A DNA stretch of 64,000 nucleotides from JAAFJM01 sp964529175 (GTDB lineage: Bacteria > Bacteroidota > Bacteroidia > UKL13-3), in assembly GCA_964529175.1 (NCBI GenBank), contig CAZGVO010000001.1, positions 558,001 through 622,000 of the forward strand. Reading direction: 5' to 3'. The notes beneath the pieces were generated by a model. The model saw only the letters and a list, made by a program, of their open reading frames with translations. It was not told where the DNA came from and made no database searches. This document shows, one piece after another, positions 34,643 to 42,514 of this stretch. The translations under genes were made by a program, and so were the position numbers. The stretch's first letter is position 1. The number at the start of each line of letters is the position of its first letter.

Positions 34643-35599
34643 ATGAAAACGTTTGAAATTCAAAACATTAAAGATACAAGAAGTGGATTTGGCGAAGGAC
34701 TACACGAATTAGGAAAACAAAACGAACGCGTAGTGGCGCTTTGTGCCGACTTAATTGGCTCTTTAAAAATGGATGCTTTTATTAAAGATTATCCAAATCG
34801 TTTTTTTCAAGTAGGTATTGCAGAAGCAAATATGATGGGTGTGGCAGCAGGTTTAACCATAGGCGGACATATTCCTTTTACCGGAACTTTCGCCAATTTT
34901 TCAACCGGTCGTGTTTACGATCAAATTCGTCAATCGATTGCTTACTCCAATAAAAATGTAAAAATTTGCGCATCGCATGCCGGCTTAACTTTAGGCGAAG
35001 ATGGTGCAACACACCAAATTTTAGAAGATATTGGTTTGATGAAAATGCTACCGAATATGGTAGTTATCAATCCGTGCGATTTTAACCAAACCAAAGCAGC
35101 TACTATGGCAATTGCTGGTTACGAAGGACCTGTTTATTTGCGTTTTGGTCGCCCTGCTGTACCTAATTTTACTCCAGTAGAACAAAAATTTGAAATAGGA
35201 AAGGCCTTAATGCTTAACGAAGGTACTGATGTTAGTATTTTTGCTACAGGACATTTGGTTTGGAAAGCAATTGAAGCTGGACATATTTTAGCTGAAAAAG
35301 GTATTAACGCAGAAATTATAAATATTCACACTATTAAACCACTAGACGCGACTGCAATTTTAGCAAGTGTGGCTAAAACTGGCTGTGCAGTTACAGCCGA
35401 AGAACACCAAATGAATGGTGGATTAGGCGATAGTATTTGTCAATTATTGGCTATTAATAACCCAACACCAGTAGAAATGGTTGCTGTTAATGATAGTTTT
35501 GGCGAAAGCGGAACTCCAGACCAATTAATGGAAAAATATGGTTTAACTGCCAATGCCATTGTTGAAAAGGCATTAAAAGTTATTTCAAGAAAAAAGTAA
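34643..35599 (+). CDS. Transketolase, C-terminal subunit
   Basis: 318 aa. Holds the pyrimidine-binding and C-terminal domains: FFQVGIAEANMMGVAAGL with the cofactor-activating E61, FTGTFANFSTGRVYDQIRQS, ASHAGLTLGEDGATHQ, and the C-terminal GHLVWKAIEAGHIL. It completes the half-enzyme at 31166. Two genes and a terminator separate the halves, so expression must be balanced by separate promoters. Length fits the family. Confidence 0.92.
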   Translation: MKTFEIQNIKDTRSGFGEGLHELGKQNERVVALCADLIGSLKMDAFIKDYPNRFFQVGIAEANMMGVAAGLTIGGHIPFTGTFANFSTGRVYDQIRQSIAYSNKNVKICASHAGLTLGEDGATHQILEDIGLMKMLPNMVVINPCDFNQTKAATMAIAGYEGPVYLRFGRPAVPNFTPVEQKFEIGKALMLNEGTDVSIFATGHLVWKAIEAGHILAEKGINAEIINIHTIKPLDATAILASVAKTGCAVTAEEHQMNGGLGDSICQLLAINNPTPVEMVAVNDSFGESGTPDQLMEKYGLTANAIVEKALKVISRKK

Positions 35600-35627
35600 A
35601 CAAGATTCAACTGTATATTATTATTGT

Positions 35628-35659
35628 AACGCTTCATGATTATAAAATCATGGAGCGTT
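35628..35659 (+). terminator. Rho-independent terminator after the C-terminal transketolase gene
   Basis: AACGCTTCATGATT (35628-35641), loop ATAA, AATCATGGAGCGTT (35646-35659), one G-T pair, followed by a T-rich stretch. Confidence 0.85.
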
Positions 35660-35734
35660 ATTATTTTATGCCATGCAAATCGTTAATTAAATGTACTTAT
35701 AAACGCTCCTTTACTTTTAGGAACCAAAAAAATT

Positions 35735-35742
35735 GTTATGTT
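35735..35742 (+). promoter_or_regulatory. Candidate -7 box of the sulfur operon
   Basis: TATGTTTG fits TANNTTTG, 22 bp upstream of the ATG at 35765. No clear -33 TTG at the right distance. Confidence 0.4.
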
Positions 35743-35764
35743 TGTTAAAACATGAAACTTTGTT

Positions 35765-36328
35765 ATGCTAGAAATTATTAAAGAACCTTGGCCATGGTAT
35801 GTGGCTGGGCCATTAATTGGATTAATTGTACCATTTTTATTAATTATTGGTAACAAAACATTCGGTATTAGTTCTTCGTTGCGCCATGTGTGCGCTGCAA
35901 TTATTCCTTCTAAAATTCCAATTTTTCAATACAATTTGAAAAAAGAAGCTTGGAACTTGGTATTTGTATTTGGAGTGTTTTTAGGAGGTGCTTTTGCAAT
36001 TAACTTATTATCAAACAATAATGCGGTTATCGTAAATCCTAAGCTAATGGATGAGTTAGCCACTTATGGCATTACCAATTACAACAACTTAATTCCAGTT
36101 GATATTTTAAATTGGCAATCTCTTTTTACCATTAAAGGATTATTGATGATGGTTATGGGAGGATTTTTTATTGGTTTTGGAACACGTTATGCAGGCGGAT
36201 GTACCAGCGGACACGCTATTTCTGGTTTATCGTCTTTACAATGGCCATCGCTTATTGCCACCATTTGTTTTATGTTAGGTGGATTTATTACTGCCAACTT
36301 AATTTTACCTTTAATTTTATCGTTATAA
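35765..36328 (+). CDS. YeeE/YedE-family thiosulfate transporter, first half
   Basis: 187 aa, about four to five membrane segments. The family signature GGCTSGHAISGLSSLQWP is near residue 142; its cysteine is one of the conserved residues that relay thiosulfate through TsuA/YeeE channels. The protein is half the size of full TsuA and is followed 12 bp later by a gene for the other half, so the two should assemble in the inner membrane. First gene of the putative sulfur operon. Confidence 0.85.
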   Translation: MLEIIKEPWPWYVAGPLIGLIVPFLLIIGNKTFGISSSLRHVCAAIIPSKIPIFQYNLKKEAWNLVFVFGVFLGGAFAINLLSNNNAVIVNPKLMDELATYGITNYNNLIPVDILNWQSLFTIKGLLMMVMGGFFIGFGTRYAGGCTSGHAISGLSSLQWPSLIATICFMLGGFITANLILPLILSL

Positions 36329-36340
36329 ACTCCTTTTAAA

Positions 36341-36838
36341 ATGCAAAAAATAGAAACAAATTCCGATTTTGAAGTACGTTCGTTAGACACTATGTGTGTA
36401 AACGAAAGTAAAATAAATCATAAATGGTACCATCAAATAAAATACCTTATTACAGGAATTTTATTTGGAATAATTTTGGTAAAAGCCGAAATTATCAGCT
36501 GGTTCCGTATCCAAGAAATGTTTCGCCTACAATCTTTTCATATGTATGGTGTAATTGGAAGTGCGGTTGTTGTGGGCATTATTTCGGTTTTTATCATCAA
36601 AAAGTTCAATATAAAAACCATTGATGGCGAAAAAATAGAATTTAACCCCAAAAGCTTTAACAAAGGACAAATTTTTGGCGGATTGTTATTTGGCTTAGGA
36701 TGGGCTATAACTGGAGCATGCCCAGGCCCAATATTTGCACAAATTGGTACAGGAGCTTCCGTTGTAATTATTACATTGCTAAGTGCCATTGCTGGAACTT
36801 GGACCTACGGTTATTTTAGAGACAAATTACCTCATTAA
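36341..36838 (+). CDS. YeeE/YedE-family thiosulfate transporter, second half
   Basis: 165 aa with a 35-residue hydrophilic N-terminus and four membrane segments. The signature WAITGACPGPIFAQIGTG (about residues 125-142) carries the conserved Cys of the second repeat of the transporter (DUF6691-like in other genomes). Gap to the first half is 12 bp and to the next gene 21 bp. It should form the transporter with its neighbour; import of thiosulfate or a related sulfur compound is inferred from the family. Confidence 0.83.
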   Translation: MQKIETNSDFEVRSLDTMCVNESKINHKWYHQIKYLITGILFGIILVKAEIISWFRIQEMFRLQSFHMYGVIGSAVVVGIISVFIIKKFNIKTIDGEKIEFNPKSFNKGQIFGGLLFGLGWAITGACPGPIFAQIGTGASVVIITLLSAIAGTWTYGYFRDKLPH

Positions 36839-36859
36839 ACACCATAAAGCTAACACCCC

Positions 36860-37870
36860 TTGGCTACAGATAATTACAAGTTACTTTTAAAAAACTGCTT
36901 TAAGCTTTTAGGGCTTTGCGGATTGATGCTTATTACTGTAATGGTGACCGTTTTTTGCTTATTGGTTAAACCTAACTTTAGCCCACAAACTAAATCAGAA
37001 AAGAGCAAAACAGATTCTAATTCTTTTTGGCAAGCAGCGGTTATAACCAATGAACTAAGCTCAACAGAAAAAGATCTGATCCTTTATGGAAAAGAATTAA
37101 TAATTCATACCGCTAAATATTTAGGCCCTAAAGGCACTGTTTTACAAATTACCAATGGCATGAATTGCCAAAACTGTCATTTAGATGCTGGTACCAAAAT
37201 TTGGGGAAATAACTATGGCGCAGTGTATGCCAATTATCCAAAATACAGAGCCCGCAGCGGAAAGATAGAAGATATTTACAAACGCATAAACGATTGCATG
37301 GAACGAAGCTTAAATGGAAAGGCAATAGACACCAGCAGCAAAGAAATGCAAGCCATTAAAGCTTATATTGAGTTTATTGGAAAAAATGTAAAAAAAGGAA
37401 GTAAACCAAAAGGATCGGGCATTTATGAATTGGCATTTTTAGACAGACCTCTTAATACTGAAAAGGGAAAAGAATTGTATTTGCTAAAATGCAACAAATG
37501 CCACCAATCAAAAGGTCAAGGCACAATGAACAATACGGAAACCGAATTTGTATATCCACCGCTTTGGGGTACAAAATCGTACAATATTGGAGCTGGCTTA
37601 TACCGAATGAGTCGTTTTGCAGGATTTATAAAATACAATATGCCGCAAGGCGCTACTTTTCAAAATCCTCAACTAACTGATGAAGAAGCTTGGGATATTG
37701 CAGCATTTGTAAACTCACAATCAAGACCAACTAAAGATTTATCGGCCGATTGGCCAAAAATTTCAGAAAAACCAATTGATCATCCTTTTGGACCATACGC
37801 TGATAAATTTTCGGAAGAACAACATAAATATGGACCATTTAATCCAATAAAATTACGAATTACAAATTAA
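36860..37870 (+). CDS. Dihaem cytochrome c, TsdA-like thiosulfate dehydrogenase
   Basis: 336 aa from a TTG at 36860, with an N-terminal membrane helix (about 18-36) holding it at the periplasmic side. Two haem c sites: C103-Q-N-C106-H107 and C211-N-K-C214-H215. RARSGKIEDIYKRINDCMERSLNGKAI matches the TsdA family; its cysteine (C146, 39 residues after H107) lies close to where TsdA has the unusual Cys axial ligand. M261 (YNMPQG) is the likely second-haem ligand. TsdA oxidises thiosulfate to tetrathionate. Function inferred from family and neighbours. Confidence 0.82.
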   Translation: MATDNYKLLLKNCFKLLGLCGLMLITVMVTVFCLLVKPNFSPQTKSEKSKTDSNSFWQAAVITNELSSTEKDLILYGKELIIHTAKYLGPKGTVLQITNGMNCQNCHLDAGTKIWGNNYGAVYANYPKYRARSGKIEDIYKRINDCMERSLNGKAIDTSSKEMQAIKAYIEFIGKNVKKGSKPKGSGIYELAFLDRPLNTEKGKELYLLKCNKCHQSKGQGTMNNTETEFVYPPLWGTKSYNIGAGLYRMSRFAGFIKYNMPQGATFQNPQLTDEEAWDIAAFVNSQSRPTKDLSADWPKISEKPIDHPFGPYADKFSEEQHKYGPFNPIKLRITN

Positions 37871-37939
37871 AAATATTTACTTAAAATTACTGTTAACCAA
37901 TTATTTAATAAAACCAGTAATTTGTAAATGCTAATTGAT

Positions 37940-39640
37940 ATGAAGGAAAACAACAACAGACGAAATTTTATAAAATCATTAGGTACACTAGGTTTAGGAG
38001 CGGCTATTGTTCCTTCGGTTTCTACTTTGGCTCAAACACCAACAGATAAAGAAACCATAGATAAAAAACCCATTACAAAAGAAACTAAAACGGTTGTTAG
38101 TATTTTACAAACTACTGATGTTCATTGTCAAATTCATCCGCACGATGAGTTGTTTTGGGAAAATGGCAAAACAGTATTTCGCAAAACAGGTGGCTACGCT
38201 TACATAGCCAATATGCTAAAGCAACTTAAAGCACAAAACCCCAACACCTACACCATTGATACTGGTGATATGTTTCAAGGAAGTGAATTAAGTGTAAAAA
38301 CGACCGGAAAAGCTTTTGTTCCAATTCTTAACGCCATGGACTATAACTTATATTTACCAGGAAACTGGGAAGTTATCTATGGTAAAAAAAACATGCAAAC
38401 CCTAATGGGCTCGCTCTATGCACCAAAAATTTGCACCAATATGTACCACGATTTAGGTGATGGCAAAAAAGGTGAGTTAATTTTTAGACCTTACGATATT
38501 TGGAATGTGGCAGGTATAAAAATTGGTTTTTTAGGTTATACCGACCCATTGGTTCCCATACGCCAAAGCCCCAATTACAGCAAAGGTATTATTTATACCA
38601 AACCTGAAGAAAACCTTGCGTATTATATTGATGTGCTTAAAAACCAAGAACAATGTGCGTTTATTATTATGATTGCTCATTTGGGATTATCGCAACAAAT
38701 TGCACTAGCTAACATGAAAGAATGCGAAGGTGTAAATTATATTTTAGGTGGCGATACCCATGAAAGAGTGCGCAAGCCTATTGAATGTAAATACGCTAAA
38801 GTAGTTGAACCTGGTGCATTTGGTTCGTTTATTGGCAAATTAGATTTAACCATAGAAAACGGAAAAGTAGTTGGCGAAAAATACAATTTGTTAGAAGTAT
38901 CGCCAGCTAAACTAAAGCCTGAACCTAAAATTGAAAAACTAGTAGCCGAAAACGAAGCCGTTTATAAAGAACACATTAACCAAGTTTTAGGTTACAGCAC
39001 CATTCCTTTATACCGTTATTTTGTGGTTGAAAACCCCATTGATACCCTAATTTTAAATGGACTTAAATGGAAATTTCCGGAAATTGATATTGTGCTTTCT
39101 AACGGATTTAGGTTTTGTCCTCCGCGCACCACGCCTGATAAAACAGGAAATATTCCTATAACCAACGGTTTTATTTTTGATATGTTGCCAGTTGATAGCA
39201 CGGTAAGAACAGCCAAAGCCTCTGGAAAACAACTCAAAGAATGGTTAGAAAAAGAATTAAATAATGTGTTTGCTAAAGATGCCTCTAAGCGTTTTGGAGG
39301 TTGGGTTGTGAAATTTAGTGGCATGAAAGTTACCTTTAACGCATTTGCTGAGATGGGTAGCCGCACACAAAGTATTACGGTTAATAATCAGCCATTAGAA
39401 ATGGATAAACTATACTCTATTTTGGCTTGCGAAAGAGATGGAGACCCTGCTGATATGCTTTGCCGAATGAAAGGAGTACTTGATGCTCAAAACACCAATG
39501 CTACATTACATAGTTTGATGACTGAATACGTTAAAACCAACAGCCCATTAACACCAACTCCAGCAAAAAACGCCATTATTTTAGATGCGCCTGAAACATT
39601 ACTAAGTCAAGTAACTGGGGTTGATTATCAGTTTAGGTAA
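37940..39640 (+). CDS. SoxB-like thiosulfohydrolase / 5'-nucleotidase-family metallophosphoesterase
   Basis: 566 aa from the ATG at 37940 (another in-frame ATG at 37928 adds four residues). Twin-arginine signal NRRNFIKSLGTLGLGAA. Metal-site residues: D60 and H62 (TTDVHCQIHP), D107 (TIDTGD), N142 in GNWE, then AHLGLSQQ and GGDTHERV. The GNWE motif (Trp where 5'-nucleotidases have His) is a SoxB mark, as are FRKTGGYAYIA and PNYSKGI. SoxB hydrolyses sulfone sulfate from SoxY-bound intermediates. No soxYZ or soxXA gene is in view. Last gene of the operon, followed by a long-stem terminator. Confidence 0.8.
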   Translation: MKENNNRRNFIKSLGTLGLGAAIVPSVSTLAQTPTDKETIDKKPITKETKTVVSILQTTDVHCQIHPHDELFWENGKTVFRKTGGYAYIANMLKQLKAQNPNTYTIDTGDMFQGSELSVKTTGKAFVPILNAMDYNLYLPGNWEVIYGKKNMQTLMGSLYAPKICTNMYHDLGDGKKGELIFRPYDIWNVAGIKIGFLGYTDPLVPIRQSPNYSKGIIYTKPEENLAYYIDVLKNQEQCAFIIMIAHLGLSQQIALANMKECEGVNYILGGDTHERVRKPIECKYAKVVEPGAFGSFIGKLDLTIENGKVVGEKYNLLEVSPAKLKPEPKIEKLVAENEAVYKEHINQVLGYSTIPLYRYFVVENPIDTLILNGLKWKFPEIDIVLSNGFRFCPPRTTPDKTGNIPITNGFIFDMLPVDSTVRTAKASGKQLKEWLEKELNNVFAKDASKRFGGWVVKFSGMKVTFNAFAEMGSRTQSITVNNQPLEMDKLYSILACERDGDPADMLCRMKGVLDAQNTNATLHSLMTEYVKTNSPLTPTPAKNAIILDAPETLLSQVTGVDYQFR

Positions 39641-39646
39641 TTGAAA

Positions 39647-39680
39647 AAAGTAGAGACGTTTAATTAAACGTCTCTACTTT
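39647..39680. terminator. Perfect palindromic bidirectional terminator
   Basis: Two 17-bp arms, AAAGTAGAGACGTTTAA and TTAAACGTCTCTACTTT, with no loop bases; lies 6 bp after the stop of the SoxB-like gene and 5 bp before the stop of the FAS1 gene on the other strand. Confidence 0.85.
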
Positions 39681-39685
39681 AAAAT

Positions 39686-40630
39686 TTATTTTGCAGGTAA
39701 AACCACTTTATTAATTACATGTACCACACCATTAGTTGCCTGAATATCAGCAGTAGTAACAGTTACATCTGTTACATCGCCTCCGTTAAATTTAACGCCT
39801 GAAGTAGTATTAAATGTTAACTTAGTGTTGGTGTTTAACGTGGTAGCTATGTCACCATTTTTAATTTGCGAAGATCTTACTTGCGAACCTAAAACATGAG
39901 ATGTTAAAATTGGAAACAACTGTTCTTTGGTAAAATCTTCCAATTTAAAGTTAATGGCGTTAAAAGCAGCGTTTGTTGGCGCAAATACAGTCACTTCCGG
40001 ACCATCTTCTAAAGTTATTACCAACTCTGCTTTGGCTAAAGCTGAAACCAAAGTTTCAAACTCAGGATTATTAACCGCAATATCTACAACCGTTTGAGGG
40101 TTTAATGGCACATCAATAACATGAATAATTCCATTGCTTGCAGCAATATCGGCAGCTACTACATTGGCTTCATTGTTTAGCTTTACAGGATTGTTTGTGG
40201 TGCGTAAAGAAACACCATTGCCATTTACTAAAAACAATGTGCTTACATAAGCATTAGGAACTTCGGTTGATTTTACTTTTGCACCTAAAACATGGTACAA
40301 TAAACCGTTTTTTAAGTCTGCAATGTCAGCAGGATCGGTAATCGCGTTAATATCTTCTATGGTTATGCCTTCTTTTCTCCAAGCTGCATTATTAGGAGCA
40401 AAAACAGTATAAGTTCCAGCATTGGTTAAAGTTCCATTCAAACCTGCTTTGTCTAATGCTGCTACTAATATGCTAAAACTCGTGTCGGCTTTTGCAATTT
40501 CGTAAATGCTTTTTAAAGCAGGAGTTGTTGGAATAGTGGTTGTCTTGTCATCTTCTTTTTTGCACGAAGTAACCAAAAACGCGCTAAGGGTTAAGCTTAA
40601 TAAAGCTGTTTTAAAAATGTTCTTTTTCAT
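39686..40630 (-). CDS. FAS1 (fasciclin) domain lipoprotein, two domains
   Basis: 314 aa. Lipobox signal MKKNIFKTALLSLTLSAFLVTSCKKED with Cys at residue 23. Two fasciclin domains follow, about 40-170 and 175-314; each shows the H1 motif (TVFAPNNAAW, TVFAPTNAAF) and the H2 motif (NGIIHVIDVPLNP, NGVVHVINKVVLP). FAS1 domains mediate adhesion at the cell surface. Convergent to the sulfur operon and sharing its terminator, with no obvious link in function. Confidence 0.92.
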   Translation of the reverse strand: MKKNIFKTALLSLTLSAFLVTSCKKEDDKTTTIPTTPALKSIYEIAKADTSFSILVAALDKAGLNGTLTNAGTYTVFAPNNAAWRKEGITIEDINAITDPADIADLKNGLLYHVLGAKVKSTEVPNAYVSTLFLVNGNGVSLRTTNNPVKLNNEANVVAADIAASNGIIHVIDVPLNPQTVVDIAVNNPEFETLVSALAKAELVITLEDGPEVTVFAPTNAAFNAINFKLEDFTKEQLFPILTSHVLGSQVRSSQIKNGDIATTLNTNTKLTFNTTSGVKFNGGDVTDVTVTTADIQATNGVVHVINKVVLPAK

Positions 40631-40811
40631 TTGTTCTTTATGTTTTTAAGTGATACCCGTTTAAACATGATAATTAAATGATAAGTTTTTTTAATAACAT
40701 GCTATGACAATTATTTTACGATAAGCCTCTTAAAATCTACATTTTTACTTAAAACTTTCTAAAATAAATAAATATAAAAACTGTTGCGTAATTTATTTTG
40801 TTATGCTCGCG

Positions 40812-41441
40812 TTATTCTAAAATCTTTTTGATTTCGAAGCCACACATCAACAAAAAAAGGATTGAAAGTAATGTGTAAAATATAATTAAGCCACGAGGAG
40901 TTTTGTTATCTTGCTGAAAAGCTTGATTTTGATCAAAATAATAGTCCCTAGTCCCACAGAGCCAACCTCTTTTTATTTGTTTTTTTACTGCAGGCTTTGG
41001 ATAATAATTATAAAACCAAAAGTCGTTATCGATGTATGAAAACTGTCTGGCTTTTTCTTTTACAGAAATATTAATTATTTCAATAAATTCCCAATATTTT
41101 GACTTGTTTCCAAAAAAAATATGAACACCAGAAAGAGTATCTTTATTTTTAACTAAATCTCTTAAATATAACTGTACAAAATCCAATTTGGTTCTATCTT
41201 CTTTTTCGTTTCCGTTTAAATAGATGTTTAAGTAATTTCTTTTGGGATTGATATAAAAATCGTAACCCTGACTTATCCAATGCTCTGACAAATTTGGAAT
41301 CCAAGTATTTAATTCAATAGTATAAATGGGTTCAAAAACCTTAGTTTTTTGCAAATACAAAACGCACAAAATAGGCAAAAACAACAAACTAATTATGCCT
41401 GATGTGTAATACAGTTTTTTATGTGGTTTATGGTTTATCAT
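40812..41441 (-). CDS. Membrane protein of unknown function, paralogue 2
   Basis: 209 aa. An N-terminal helix (about 12-31, YTSGIISLLFLPILCVLYL) and a C-terminal helix (about 185-203) enclose a beta-rich middle part of about 150 residues. It shares its first 38 residues almost exactly with the neighbour at 41451 (HKKLYYTSG, CVLYLQKTKVFEPI) while the middle part diverged. Tandem duplication with 9 bp between genes. No known domain. Confidence 0.7.
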   Translation of the reverse strand: MINHKPHKKLYYTSGIISLLFLPILCVLYLQKTKVFEPIYTIELNTWIPNLSEHWISQGYDFYINPKRNYLNIYLNGNEKEDRTKLDFVQLYLRDLVKNKDTLSGVHIFFGNKSKYWEFIEIINISVKEKARQFSYIDNDFWFYNYYPKPAVKKQIKRGWLCGTRDYYFDQNQAFQQDNKTPRGLIIFYTLLSILFLLMCGFEIKKILE

Positions 41442-41450
41442 ATTATAAAA

Positions 41451-42083
41451 TTAACCCTTTTTCATCTTCAAAAACTTTTTAAGTTCAACACCACACAATA
41501 TTAAAAACAGAGTTGATAACAAAATATATAAAACAGTCCTCCCAATTGGAATCGCTTTCAACTTTTGTAAAAATGAAGTATCTGTACCAATTAAAAGCCA
41601 ACCTGTCCCACAAATTTCGTAACTACCCTCTTCTTTTGGAGCAAATAATTCATCATATTTAAAGGGTGAGTAATAAAGCTTAAACTCATCATTATAAAAC
41701 TCGTATAGCTGAATATTTTCTTTGTAACAAATATTCAAAACTTCAATGAATGACGAAAATTTTGATTTGTTTAAAAACCGTACTAATACGCCACTTTTTG
41801 CATCTTTTTTTGCAACCAATTCATGCATTTGTTCATGAACTGACTTCAAAATTTTTGTATCAGAAACTTCATCACCAGAAAGACAGTAAGTTTTATACGT
41901 TCTGTTTTCTTTGGTTCTTAAAGAAATAACCCCATTATGAAAAATTTCTCTATATTCAATCGAAAAGATGGGTTCAAAAACCTTAGTTTTTTGCAAATAC
42001 AAAACACACAAAACAGGCAAAAACAGCAAGCTAATTAAGCCTGATGTGTAATACAATTTTTTATGTGGTTTATAGTTTATCAT
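41451..42083 (-). CDS. Membrane protein of unknown function, paralogue 1
   Basis: 210 aa with the same two-helix layout as its downstream paralogue and a nearly identical N-terminal 38 residues. The central part (SGDEVSDTKILKSVHEQMHELVAKKDAKSGVLVRFLNKSKF) can still be aligned with LYLRDLVKNKDTLSGVHIFFGNKSKY of the other, showing common descent. A candidate -7 box (TATATTTG on the minus strand, 42100-42107) lies 17 bp upstream of the start. Confidence 0.7.
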   Translation of the reverse strand: MINYKPHKKLYYTSGLISLLFLPVLCVLYLQKTKVFEPIFSIEYREIFHNGVISLRTKENRTYKTYCLSGDEVSDTKILKSVHEQMHELVAKKDAKSGVLVRFLNKSKFSSFIEVLNICYKENIQLYEFYNDEFKLYYSPFKYDELFAPKEEGSYEICGTGWLLIGTDTSFLQKLKAIPIGRTVLYILLSTLFLILCGVELKKFLKMKKG

Positions 42084-42514
42084 TTATCGCATGGTATAAC
42101 AAATATAAAAAACTAACTACATAGTATAGTATATAGAATATATAGACCAGGTTTTCGGGTTCGTTTACTGTTGACCGCTGTTGAATTTTTGTGCTTGGCG
42201 TTTCATCTATCGTACTTGGTCTATTAACTAACTACATAGAAACATAGTTTTTTATTTGTTTGCAGAAACCGTGTAAAGTTCCTTCATCCGCTTTGGCGGA
42301 ATCAGGATGACGCTCCCGCACTTTATTTCTTCCAAATAAGGGTCATGCTGTAAGCATCTTCTTGGCTATAACAGATTACTTGCCATTAGCTAACATTATT
42401 GCAATATTAAAGAGAACTTCTGTATAAGATTGTCAGTTGTTCGAATTTCGCGCTTTGTGTTACGAATTTCTCAATTCTTCCATCGTCCATGGTCTATTGA
42501 CTATAAACTAAAAG
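42084..42514. other. Repeat-rich intergenic region without a supported gene
   Basis: Contains a candidate minus-strand -7 box at 42100-42107 for the paralogue pair, a TCCGC-TTTG-GCGGA hairpin (42287-42300), a repeat with the reverse complement of GATGCTTACAGCATGACCC (42339-42361), repeat C (42352-42394), and a GGTCTATTGAC-type motif just after the stop of the aldehyde dehydrogenase gene (42489-42503). I see no coding sequence. Confidence 0.6.
42339..42394 (-). repeat. Dispersed intergenic repeat C, reverse-strand copy
   Basis: On the minus strand it reads GTTAGCTAATGGCAA, then TTATAGCCAAGAA, then the 23-base block also found at 54549-54571 (perfect match) and 2251-2273 (two mismatches). So it joins the two smaller repeat blocks seen apart elsewhere in the window. 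Confidence 0.75.
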
